DNA of 33,437 bases from Candidatus Peribacteria bacterium (GTDB lineage: Bacteria > Patescibacteriota > Gracilibacteria > Peribacterales > Peribacteraceae), in contig SICN01000011.1 in NCBI GenBank assembly GCA_009691405.1, forward strand, positions 1 to 33,437, given 5' to 3'. Below the pieces are notes generated by a model. It was not told the DNA's origin and searched no databases. It saw only the letters and a program-made list of their open reading frames with translations. Positions 1 through 5,903 of the stretch are shown here, piece after piece. Made by a program: the position numbers and the translations under genes. The first letter of the stretch is position 1, and each line of letters begins with the position of its first letter.

Positions 1-277
1 TGTTTCTTTTCTTGAACGGGAAAAGATATTTTCTGCCCTTCTTTGGAACAGAAAACGAAAAAGGCGCTGCCAGCTGTTTTTTGAGCTGAACGAGCATCTA
101 CACAAAGGGTAGCACAGCTTTTCTGATTTGTCACTCAGAATGTAACCTTTTCTTCCTATCCGAAGGCTGGCTGTTGTCCAAGAATCCCTCTGACAATCTG
201 CAGATCCCCTGTAATCTTGCCCCAATCGAACGACCTAAGTGCGTCCAGTAACGACAACCAGCAACGAATAAAGCTTC
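1..277. other. left edge, no gene recognised
   Basis: I read both strands and found no ORF of useful length and no recognisable protein fragment or RNA gene. There is only a small hairpin (CAGCT, T-rich loop, AGCTG) near 70-90. It may be the 3' untranslated region of the scar gene to its right, or decayed sequence. Confidence 0.5.
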
Positions 278-482
278 TTACTCCTGATCAGGAATAAACC
301 TCAGCGCCAGTCCGTTGATGCAGTACCGGAGACCTGTTGGCTCTGGACCATCGTTGAACACATGTCCGAGATGACCTCCGCACTTGCTTCGGATCTCCGT
401 TCGGGTCATTCCACTCCGACTCGAGATATTTTCGGATGTTATCAGCGAGTTTCACCTGTTCTTCGATGAGGAGGATATGCAT
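278..482 (-). pseudogene. chimeric scar: response-regulator N-terminus joined out of frame to MsrB C-terminus
   Basis: Read on the minus strand, the ATG at 482 opens [20 protein letters not shown], which looks like the first strand and helix of an OmpR-type receiver domain. After about 24 codons the reading frame carries no further receiver sequence. From 409 down to the stop at 278-280, another frame gives [18 protein letters not shown], then [15 protein letters not shown] and ALRFIPDQE. That is the C-terminal third of peptide-methionine (R)-S-oxide reductase MsrB, including the HLGHVF core and the RYCIN cysteine. The N-terminal MsrB half and the rest of the regulator are absent. The two remnants point the same way and are offset by one base, as expected from a deletion between neighbouring genes, or an assembly join. 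A TATAAT box sits at 491-496. The MsrB part is a firm match; the receiver part is likely but short. Confidence 0.72.
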
Positions 483-490
483 GAGATGAT

Positions 491-496
491 ATTATA
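491..496 (-). promoter_or_regulatory. -10 box of the scar gene
   Basis: TATAAT on the minus strand, with its 3' end nine bases from the ATG at 482. The predicted start of transcription is about 484. No good -35 is visible. The spacing matches that of many intact genes in the window, so the scar may still be transcribed. Confidence 0.5.
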
Positions 497-613
497 GAGC
501 TAAAAGATGAAGGAAACATTAAGATCAAAGATTTCGAGTGATGATTTTCTTTCCGGGGTTTGCTACACTCCTGCGTCTTTCAAAGACATTGTACTTATTT
601 CCCCCACATTTTT

Positions 614-838
614 ATGAAGAATTTCTTCACTGTTTCCGTCTGCGCTTCCGCGCTGATGCTCGCCGCTTGCAGTCAGCAGCCTGTCGATAACGCCATGCCT
701 GTGCCCGACGATGCGATGATGCAGTCAAGCGAGGCCATGATGCAGAGCTCTGCGATGATGGACAGCTCCGAGGACGCTGCGATGATGAAAGTCGAAGTTG
801 ACGCAATGATGAAGTCCAGCGAGGACACCGCTAACTAG
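614..838 (+). CDS. small Met/Ser-rich lipoprotein
   Basis: 74 residues if started at the ATG at 614. This start gives a clean lipoprotein signal: MKNFF, a hydrophobic stretch, then LAAC with the lipidation cysteine near residue 18. The ORF-track start at 560 adds 18 residues that do not look like a signal. The mature part is almost entirely low complexity, built on repeats of the form A-M-M-x-S-S-E/A (AMMQSSE, AMMQSSA, AMMKSSED). It has no recognisable domain. Met-Met pairs with acidic residues could bind metal, but that is a guess. An intrinsic terminator follows directly, so the gene is probably monocistronic. Confidence 0.75.
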   Translation: MKNFFTVSVCASALMLAACSQQPVDNAMPVPDDAMMQSSEAMMQSSAMMDSSEDAAMMKVEVDAMMKSSEDTAN

Positions 839-850
839 TCGACGCACATG

Positions 851-887
851 GAGAAAGGGGCATGCATCATGCATGTCTCTTTTTTTG
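851..887 (+). terminator. intrinsic terminator of the lipoprotein gene
   Basis: A near-perfect palindrome CATGCAT-c-ATGCATG (861-875), extended by GAGA/TCTC outside, runs straight into a seven-T tract at 880-886. This is a textbook plus-strand intrinsic terminator. It also lies just beyond the pth stop on the other strand. Confidence 0.75.
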
Positions 888-893
888 TGCGAG

Positions 894-1442
894 CTAGACC
901 TTTTTCTTCATCACGTCTCGCATTGCAGCGGATGCGGATTGCAAGCTGTTTTGCAGTGCCTTTTCTTCCTCCTTCTTCAGTCTCGAAAGTATCCATGATG
1001 CCAGATCCGCTCCTTCCTGCTTGGGTCCGAGCCCGATTCTGAATCTCGGGAAATTTTCTCCAAGGATGTCGACAATCGACTTGAGCCCGTTGTGAGTTCC
1101 CGGACCTCCGGACATCCGGAGTCGATGCGTGCCGAGCGGCAGATCGATGTCGTCGCAGCACACGAGGGTTTGCGTTGCAGGATCGAGTTTGTAGAAGTCG
1201 ACAAGTTTCTTGATCGCTTCGCCGGATCGGTTCATGAATGTCGACGGTTTCACGAGCAGGCAGGGCAGACCGTCGATTTCGATTTCGCAAACCGCGCTCA
1301 TGAATCTCGGCTTGTCGCTCCAGTCTCCTGCCTTCAATTCCTGCGCCACGGCATCGAGCGCGAGCCAGCCGATGTTGTGCCGTGTGGACGCGTACTGCGT
1401 ACCGGGGTTGCCGAGACCGATGAGGAGGAATTGTGGTTTCAT
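894..1442 (-). CDS. pth: peptidyl-tRNA hydrolase
   Basis: Cytoplasmic hydrolase that recycles peptidyl-tRNA released by stalled ribosomes. 182 residues is close to the usual 185-195. The N-terminal GLGNPG..Y..TRHNIG block holds the catalytic His (about residue 22) and the Asn of GNPG. STFMNRSG and VCCDDIDLPLG give the further conserved Asn and Asp of the active site. GGPGTHNGLKSI matches the conserved G-x-x-H-N-G-L block. The C-terminus is basic. The ATG at 1442 is preceded by a TATAAT box at 1451-1456, so the leader would be about 2 nt. The gene stands alone, not next to rplY or ychF. Confidence 0.95.
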   Translation of the reverse strand: MKPQFLLIGLGNPGTQYASTRHNIGWLALDAVAQELKAGDWSDKPRFMSAVCEIEIDGLPCLLVKPSTFMNRSGEAIKKLVDFYKLDPATQTLVCCDDIDLPLGTHRLRMSGGPGTHNGLKSIVDILGENFPRFRIGLGPKQEGADLASWILSRLKKEEEKALQNSLQSASAAMRDVMKKKV

Positions 1443-1450
1443 TGATCTTG

Positions 1451-1456
1451 ATTATA
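1451..1456 (-). promoter_or_regulatory. -10 box of pth
   Basis: Perfect TATAAT on the minus strand with predicted transcription start at about 1444, two bases before the ATG. No convincing -35. There is no Shine-Dalgarno sequence, so translation would be essentially leaderless. Confidence 0.6.
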
Positions 1457-1480
1457 GCGTTTGGATAGATTGAACTTGAG

Positions 1481-1560
1481 AAAATTCCAAAAAACTAAAT
1501 ACCAAATTCCAAGATGCATTATTTCTTTTTGGATTTTGGAATTTGAAATTTGAAATTTTG
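1481..1560. repeat. AT-rich palindromic repeat, copy A
   Basis: About 80 bases with AAATTCCAA-type words on the left and TTGGATTTTGGAATTT-type words on the right, so the element can fold on itself. Copy B at 2168-2246 has the same order of blocks in the same orientation. Copy A overlaps the last 14 or so codons of the PH-domain gene. Confidence 0.75.
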
Positions 1561-2139
1561 TTCCTGTGCGCTCTTCTTCTGGAGCGATCCTGCGACAAAC
1601 TCTGCGAGAATTTCTTGCACCGTGCTCGCATCCTTCAGATTCTTCGTGTGCAGATACTTCTCCATATTTTGGAGAATGACCGATTCAACCATACGGGGGC
1701 TCTTCACGTAGTTCATCCCCATCGTCGTGCCTGTGGATATTTTCTCGATGTCCATGTGACCGTATCCCAGAAGTGTTCCGACGACGCCGTTGATCTCGTA
1801 ACTCACGCCTTGCAAATCACTGAAGAGTACGCGCGAGGAAGTCCGGTGGAACCATCCATGCCATTCGAGGTCGATGATGCCTTTGTCCGTGATGAGCCAT
1901 GCGTCGAGGTAGTAGTCCATAAAGTTTCTGATCCACCAGATGAGCACGAACAGTGCGGCTAGCGCAATGCCGTAGAACAATATTTTACTCGGAGAAAACG
2001 CGAGAATACTCCAGATCGCAATGAAGACGATCGATGGCAAAAACAGATTCCTAAGCCCCATGAGCCAGTGCTTGTGCACCACGAGTTGTATCTCTTCCTC
2101 ATCGTCGAGGTGTCGCGAGAAGAAAAAAGACTCAAGCAT
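1519..2139 (-). CDS. PH-domain (bPH2/YdbS-like) membrane protein
   Basis: 206 residues. Two hydrophobic segments at about 30-75 (LFLPSIVFIAIWSILAF and ALAALFVLIWWI) sit after a short acidic N-terminus. They are followed by a bacterial PH fold: DAWLITDKGIIDLEWHGWF, then SSRVLFSDLQGVSYEINGV and GYGHMDI. This is the order seen in small membrane-anchored PH proteins (Pfam bPH2 type), whose role is unknown. The last residues (QNFKFQIPKSKKK) are encoded by repeat copy A, so the native C-terminus may have been extended by the repeat. The ATG at 2139 has TACACT at 2147-2152 in leaderless spacing. It is divergent from lepB. Confidence 0.8.
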   Translation of the reverse strand: MLESFFFSRHLDDEEEIQLVVHKHWLMGLRNLFLPSIVFIAIWSILAFSPSKILFYGIALAALFVLIWWIRNFMDYYLDAWLITDKGIIDLEWHGWFHRTSSRVLFSDLQGVSYEINGVVGTLLGYGHMDIEKISTGTTMGMNYVKSPRMVESVILQNMEKYLHTKNLKDASTVQEILAEFVAGSLQKKSAQEQNFKFQIPKSKKK

Positions 2140-2167
2140 ACGTGACAGTGTACAGGAAGGACTTGAG

Positions 2168-2246
2168 GAAATTCCAAAAAAGAAAACCCAAATTCCAATT
2201 CACTGTTTTTTTATTGGATTTTGGTTTTGTGAAATTTGGAATTTTG
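2168..2246. repeat. AT-rich palindromic repeat, copy B
   Basis: Same block order as copy A (AAATTCCAAAAAA, CCAAATTCCAA, TTGGATTTTGG, then GAAATTTGGAATTTTG). It fills the gap between the divergent PH-domain gene and lepB and supplies the TTGGAA used as the apparent -35 of lepB. Confidence 0.75.
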
Positions 2247-2264
2247 CCCGTTTTCCCATATACT
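2236..2264 (+). promoter_or_regulatory. lepB promoter
   Basis: TTGGAA (2236-2241), 17-bp spacer, TATACT (2259-2264). Predicted start at about 2271, five bases before the ATG at 2276. The -35 lies inside repeat copy B. It probably drives lepB-secE-nusG. Confidence 0.6.
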
Positions 2265-2275
2265 GCTTTCTACGC

Positions 2276-2899
2276 ATGGTCACCCCTGTCAAACGATCTC
2301 TCTGGTTTCACCTCTTCGATGTCACGCTTAATATCGTGATCATTGTTGCAATCGTTGCGATCATCAGGACGTTTATCGTGTCTCCGTTTCAGATCGAAGG
2401 AAGCTCGATGGTCGAAACTCTCGAGCACAAGGAGTACATCGTCATCAACAAGTTTCGTTATCTCTTCACGACACCCGGTCGCGGCGACATCGTGGTGTTT
2501 CGACCGCCGTCCGATATGTCGAAGTATTACGTGAAGCGCATTATCGGGCTGCCGGGAGAGACGATCGTGATCCGCGACGGTTTCGTCTTTCTTCGGGATG
2601 CCAATAAAGGAGATATCAAACTCGAAGAATCCTACTTGGGTTCGATGAGCAACGGAAAGACGTATCGGTATCCCGTCAACAGCGGTGATACCAGTGCGGA
2701 GGTTTTCACCGTGGCTGAGGGTCAGTATTTCCTGCTCGGGGACAACAGACAGGGAAGTCTCGATTCGAGGAGTTTCGCGCACCTCGGAACGAGTGAAGCC
2801 GCATTCGTTCCGGAGCCGAACATTAAGGGCAGCGTTTGGTTCGTCGCGCTTCCGATCACGAAGATTCATGCTTTCGAGCCGCCGAACTATCATCTATGA
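2276..2899 (+). CDS. lepB: signal peptidase I
   Basis: Membrane serine protease that removes signal peptides from exported proteins. 207 residues. One N-terminal transmembrane segment (LNIVIIVAIVAIIRTFIV) is followed by the catalytic Ser in EGSSMVETL (usually S-M-x-P-T-L; here Glu replaces Pro). The catalytic Lys is in YYVKRIIGLPGE. The C-terminal box is GDNRQGSLDSR, where most family members have N-S-x-D-S-R. The start was moved from the track's 2021 to 2276: the extra 85 residues cross the repeat and the opposite-strand gene, whereas the ATG at 2276 has a promoter in place. It is followed by secE after 70 bases. Confidence 0.93.
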   Translation: MVTPVKRSLWFHLFDVTLNIVIIVAIVAIIRTFIVSPFQIEGSSMVETLEHKEYIVINKFRYLFTTPGRGDIVVFRPPSDMSKYYVKRIIGLPGETIVIRDGFVFLRDANKGDIKLEESYLGSMSNGKTYRYPVNSGDTSAEVFTVAEGQYFLLGDNRQGSLDSRSFAHLGTSEAAFVPEPNIKGSVWFVALPITKIHAFEPPNYHL

Positions 2900-2969
2900 C
2901 CTTGCGAAAAACTCCGTCTTCACGTACTATGGTTTCAGCCGACCGCTTTTTTTGCGTAGGCATTGATCT

Positions 2970-3152
2970 ATGAACGCCTTTCTCCAGTACATTCAGGGAA
3001 GCCTCGAGGAACTCCGCCTCGTTCGCTGGCCGACACAGCAGCAAGCGACAAAGCTTACGATCATCGTGATTATTTTCCTTGCGGTGACATCCGCATTCTT
3101 CGGCATCGTCGATGCAATTCTTACGGAGCTGATCAGTCTCACTCTTCGTTAA
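2970..3152 (+). CDS. secE: preprotein translocase subunit SecE
   Basis: 60 residues, the usual size of a single-span bacterial SecE. The amphipathic helix contains the hallmark EELRLVRWPTQQQ (consensus E-L-x-K-V-x-W-P-x), followed by one membrane span (TIIVIIFLAVTSAFFGIVDAIL). It partners SecY and SecG in the inner membrane. The order secE-nusG is the conserved bacterial one and confirms the call. No Shine-Dalgarno is seen. It is probably read from the lepB promoter. Confidence 0.95.
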   Translation: MNAFLQYIQGSLEELRLVRWPTQQQATKLTIIVIIFLAVTSAFFGIVDAILTELISLTLR

Positions 3153-3170
3153 CACTCATTCCCCTTTCTC

Positions 3171-3716
3171 ATGGTCAAACAAGATCCATCAGCAGGACGA
3201 AATTGGTACGTCATTCACACGTATTCAGGGTACGAAGACAGCGTGAAGAAGTCCATCGAGCAGCGCGCAGAGACGTTCGGAATGAAGGATTATCTTTTCA
3301 GTGTCGTTGTTCCTAAGGAGAAGCAAATTGTCTTCAAGAAAGGAGAGCCGATCGAAGAGGAGCGCAAGCTTTTTCCTGGTTACGTGCTCATCGACATGGT
3401 CGTAACTGATGACAGTTGGTACATGGTTCGAAACACTCCGAACGTCACGGGTTTCGTCGGCTCCGGCAATATTCCGGTTCCGGTTACCCCAGAAGAGTTC
3501 GGTGTCGTCGAGCGTCGCATGGGAGAGGAGACGGCGAAGTTCAAGAGCGATTTCCAGGTTGGCGATCTCGTCATCATCATCGACGGACCGTTTAAGAACT
3601 ACGAAGGAACGGTGGATGCCGTGGATATCGACAAGGGCAAACTCACGGTGCTCGTGCTCATTTTCGACCGCGATACTCCGGTCGAACTGGACTTCACTCA
3701 AGTACGTAAAAAATAG
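3171..3716 (+). CDS. nusG: transcription termination/antitermination factor NusG
   Basis: 181 residues, normal length. The NGN domain spans about 10-110 (NWYVIHTYSGYEDSVKKSI, LFPGYVLIDMV, YMVRNTPNVTGFVG). A KOW domain starts near 125 (FQVGDLVIIIDGPFKNYEGTV) and ends VELDFTQVRKK. It binds RNA polymerase and couples transcription to Rho and the ribosome. It begins 18 bases after secE. The rplK-rplA genes that usually follow are not here. Instead a decayed copy of the nusG 3' end follows immediately. Confidence 0.96.
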   Translation: MVKQDPSAGRNWYVIHTYSGYEDSVKKSIEQRAETFGMKDYLFSVVVPKEKQIVFKKGEPIEEERKLFPGYVLIDMVVTDDSWYMVRNTPNVTGFVGSGNIPVPVTPEEFGVVERRMGEETAKFKSDFQVGDLVIIIDGPFKNYEGTVDAVDIDKGKLTVLVLIFDRDTPVELDFTQVRKK

Positions 3717-3718
3717 CG

Positions 3719-3796
3719 CTTCACTGTTACGCGCGCCCAGACCCCGAGAGCAGTCGAGGGGTCGAGTTCGCCTTCACACAGGTCAGAAAGAAATAA
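3719..3796 (+). pseudogene. duplicated, decayed 3' end of nusG
   Basis: Right after the nusG stop (3714-3716), a 78-base stretch again ends in VEFAFTQVRKK followed by TAA at 3794-3796. The real nusG ends VELDFTQVRKK with TAG. Third-position differences show it is diverged, not a fresh copy. Further upstream, one-base shifts recover LTV and TPRAVE-like pieces that match LTV and DTPVE of NusG. The copy therefore looks frameshifted and has no start. The arms ACCCC/GGGGT within it could also fold. It may be the relic of a tandem nusG duplication or of recombination with another nusG allele. Confidence 0.7.
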
Positions 3797-3820
3797 TCCT
3801 TTGGAATGTTTGTATTCTTT

Positions 3821-3849
3821 TTGACATTGTTCATTCAACAAACAAGAAT
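3821..3849 (+). promoter_or_regulatory. possible promoter of the exported protein gene
   Basis: Consensus TTGACA (3821-3826), 17-bp spacer, weak AAGAAT (3844-3849). Start predicted at about 3856, giving a 19-nt leader to the ATG at 3875. Confidence 0.4.
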
Positions 3850-3874
3850 GAACGTGTCTTTTCCCCAATCGCTC

Positions 3875-4492
3875 ATGCGCGTCTCTCGTCTGTTTCTGAC
3901 CTTGTTTTTTGCTGCAATTTTTCTTCCCTCGTCCGCTGCCGCTCTCGAGGGCATCGGTCCGAGGGTGACGGTGACGGGGACGGTGCAGGAGGTGCGACAA
4001 ACTCAGAAACAGAAGTTTGATCAGATCGGAGGGGTACTCATCATCAAGGCGACCAATGGTCAGATCGTCACGGTTGTCCTCCATGACACTGCAAAAATTA
4101 TTTCCGAAGGGAAATTGAGCAGAAAGACTCTCATCACCGCCAACATCCAGCCGAATATGCTCGTTCGCGTCACGGGCTGGAGAGTCGACAGCAAAACCCT
4201 CACCGCTTCACTCGTGATCATCCAGAATATCGAGCTCAATCCGGCTCTCAGTCTCGGCGGAGTTCTCCAGGAGATCAACGGCAATAAGATTTCGGTTCTC
4301 ACGGATGACGGCAAGACCAGAGTGCTCACCCTCACCAATGAAACTGTTGTGAATATCAGTTACGAACTTACAGGTGTCTCTGCTCTTTCCTTACTCCAGA
4401 AGCAAGTTCTCCTCACGCTCAACCCAAATGATCAGTCGTTGGTTCGCATTCTTCGCGTCACCGGGAACAAAGGCATCATCCAAAGGAAGTGA
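3875..4492 (+). CDS. exported protein of unknown function (beta-rich, DUF5666-like)
   Basis: 205 residues from the ATG at 3875, giving a clean Sec signal (MRVSRLFLTLFFAAIFLPSSAAA). ATGs at 3848 and 3806 are possible but place the TTGACA promoter inside the gene. The mature protein is beta-rich: short repeated units of the type VTGTVQEV, GGVLIIKATNGQIVTVVLHDTAKII, NMLVRVTGWRVDSKTLTASLVII, then GGVLQEINGNKISVLTDDGKTRVLTLTNETVV. This resembles the tandem small beta-barrels of DUF5666-type exported proteins. No catalytic motif is visible. Its stop is two bases from the convergent murJ stop. Confidence 0.7.
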   Translation: MRVSRLFLTLFFAAIFLPSSAAALEGIGPRVTVTGTVQEVRQTQKQKFDQIGGVLIIKATNGQIVTVVLHDTAKIISEGKLSRKTLITANIQPNMLVRVTGWRVDSKTLTASLVIIQNIELNPALSLGGVLQEINGNKISVLTDDGKTRVLTLTNETVVNISYELTGVSALSLLQKQVLLTLNPNDQSLVRILRVTGNKGIIQRK

Positions 4493-4494
4493 CG

Positions 4495-5844
4495 CTAGCT
4501 GACTACCGGTCTTCGCTTTCGTCTGAGGACCAGCGCGAGAGAGCTTCCGAGGAAGATCGTCTGTGACACTTGTGCGATGACGTAGGCGATTGCGAGCGCA
4601 AATACGCCGTATTCACCGATCAATGCTGTGCCGGTCGCAACAGCGAGCGTGCAGCTCACCACACTCGAGATTGCCGGCCACTGGGTGTTCTTCATTGCGT
4701 AGAACGATCGCAGGATGATGTGGTTCGTGCTCTCAAATGGAATGGCGATGCAGTAGATCAGAAGCGAAGCCGTGAAGAGTGGAATGACGGAGTCTCCGAT
4801 GCGCAGAAGCATTGCGGCAACACCCGTCAAAAGCGAAAGCACGACGGCACCGGGAATCGCGATGGCGAGGTTGAAGAGGATCCCCTGCCTGATGACGCCA
4901 CTCATCTTTTCGTACTCACCTCTTGCTGCCGATTGGCTGAGAAGTGAGAACGATGACTGTGCGATCGCAATACCGACGATTCCCGGGACGAGCGATTCGA
5001 AATTGCTCGCAAACTGATTGAGCGCGACCATGCCGGGCTCCAGTCCCGATGCGAGTCTATCGAGAAGCAGCAGCTGCAATTGCAGTGCGCCGAGTGCTGC
5101 CATTCGGGGAATGATGAGAAGACCCATGTGTTTGAGCTCAGGATGCAGAATATTTTCCGACAATCGGGAGAAACGGAATCCGGCTTTTCGTGCGCCCACC
5201 GATCGAACGATCAGGTAGAGAATTGTGCCTGCGATCGTCCCGATCATCGGTCCGATCGGACCCAGGATGGGGCTTAAGAGGTATGTTCCTGCGATCGTGC
5301 CAAGTGCCCAAACAATCGGAGTGATGCCGTAGACCCAGTAGCGTTGCACGGTGATTAGGTACTGCCCCAATGTGTTTCCGAAGACAAAGAGGAAGTTTGT
5401 GAGCAGTGCCATCCTGCCGAAGCGGATATAGAGCTCGAGACTTGGTCCTTCAAATTTCACCATGTGGGGGGCAAGGAGAGGAAAGAAGATCGCCATGACG
5501 AGTGCGATCAGACCGAAGACCGTACCGAAGACAAGCATGGTGCTTGCGGTGATCTTGTTCATTTCCTCTCTTCTCTCATGTGCGAGATGCGATGCAAGGA
5601 ATGGAACAAGTACGACGCTTAGGCATGACATGACGAAAATCTGAAACAGCAGGTCGCTCGGACGGAATGCGGCGATATAGACGGACGCGACACCGATCGG
5701 ATCACTGTCGAGCGGGTACATGATCGAGAATGCTTGGTCTCTGAGAAAACCACAGCCGGAAGAGAGAAGCTGCAGACCTGCAAGCACAGCGGCACCGCCT
5801 GCGATGCGCTTTTGGCTGAGGAGGGATGCAACTAACTTTTTCAT
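4495..5844 (-). CDS. murJ: lipid II flippase MurJ (MviN family)
   Basis: Integral membrane flippase of the MOP exporter superfamily that moves lipid II outward for peptidoglycan synthesis. 449 residues with about a dozen or more hydrophobic spans. N-terminal features typical of MurJ are SSGCGFLRDQAFSIMYPL and the ..AFRPSDLLFQIFVMSCLSVVLVPFL block. Later blocks LGQYLITVQRYWVYGITPI and FYAMKNTQWPAISSV (the family's F-Y-A-x-x-D/N-T-x-x-P) follow. The start was moved from 5868 to the ATG at 5844 (MKKLVASLL), because TATGCT at 5851-5856 places transcription start exactly on that ATG. Divergent from purL. Confidence 0.88.
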   Translation of the reverse strand: MKKLVASLLSQKRIAGGAAVLAGLQLLSSGCGFLRDQAFSIMYPLDSDPIGVASVYIAAFRPSDLLFQIFVMSCLSVVLVPFLASHLAHERREEMNKITASTMLVFGTVFGLIALVMAIFFPLLAPHMVKFEGPSLELYIRFGRMALLTNFLFVFGNTLGQYLITVQRYWVYGITPIVWALGTIAGTYLLSPILGPIGPMIGTIAGTILYLIVRSVGARKAGFRFSRLSENILHPELKHMGLLIIPRMAALGALQLQLLLLDRLASGLEPGMVALNQFASNFESLVPGIVGIAIAQSSFSLLSQSAARGEYEKMSGVIRQGILFNLAIAIPGAVVLSLLTGVAAMLLRIGDSVIPLFTASLLIYCIAIPFESTNHIILRSFYAMKNTQWPAISSVVSCTLAVATGTALIGEYGVFALAIAYVIAQVSQTIFLGSSLALVLRRKRRPVVS

Positions 5845-5850
5845 TCTTCG

Positions 5851-5897
5851 AGCATAGCAGGTGCGCAATTGAGAATGTAGAACGGAGAATGTAGTAT
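5851..5897. promoter_or_regulatory. divergent leaderless promoters of murJ and purL
   Basis: Minus strand: TATGCT at 5851-5856 predicts a start at 5844, the A of the murJ ATG. Plus strand: TTGAGA at 5869-5874, 17-bp spacer, TAGTAT at 5892-5897 predicts a start at 5904, the A of the purL ATG. Only 59 bases separate the two start codons, and there is no Shine-Dalgarno sequence on either side. Confidence 0.65.
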
Positions 5898-5903
5898 TTC
5901 GCC

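Noticed and set aside
835-1290. ORFs overlapping pth on the same strand in other frames (835-1290, 977-1204)
   Set aside because: Out-of-frame shadows of pth, which has clear family motifs along its whole length.
2021-2275. 85-residue N-terminal extension of LepB in the ORF track
   Set aside because: It crosses repeat copy B and the opposite PH gene start, has no LepB similarity, and a promoter sits just before the ATG at 2276.
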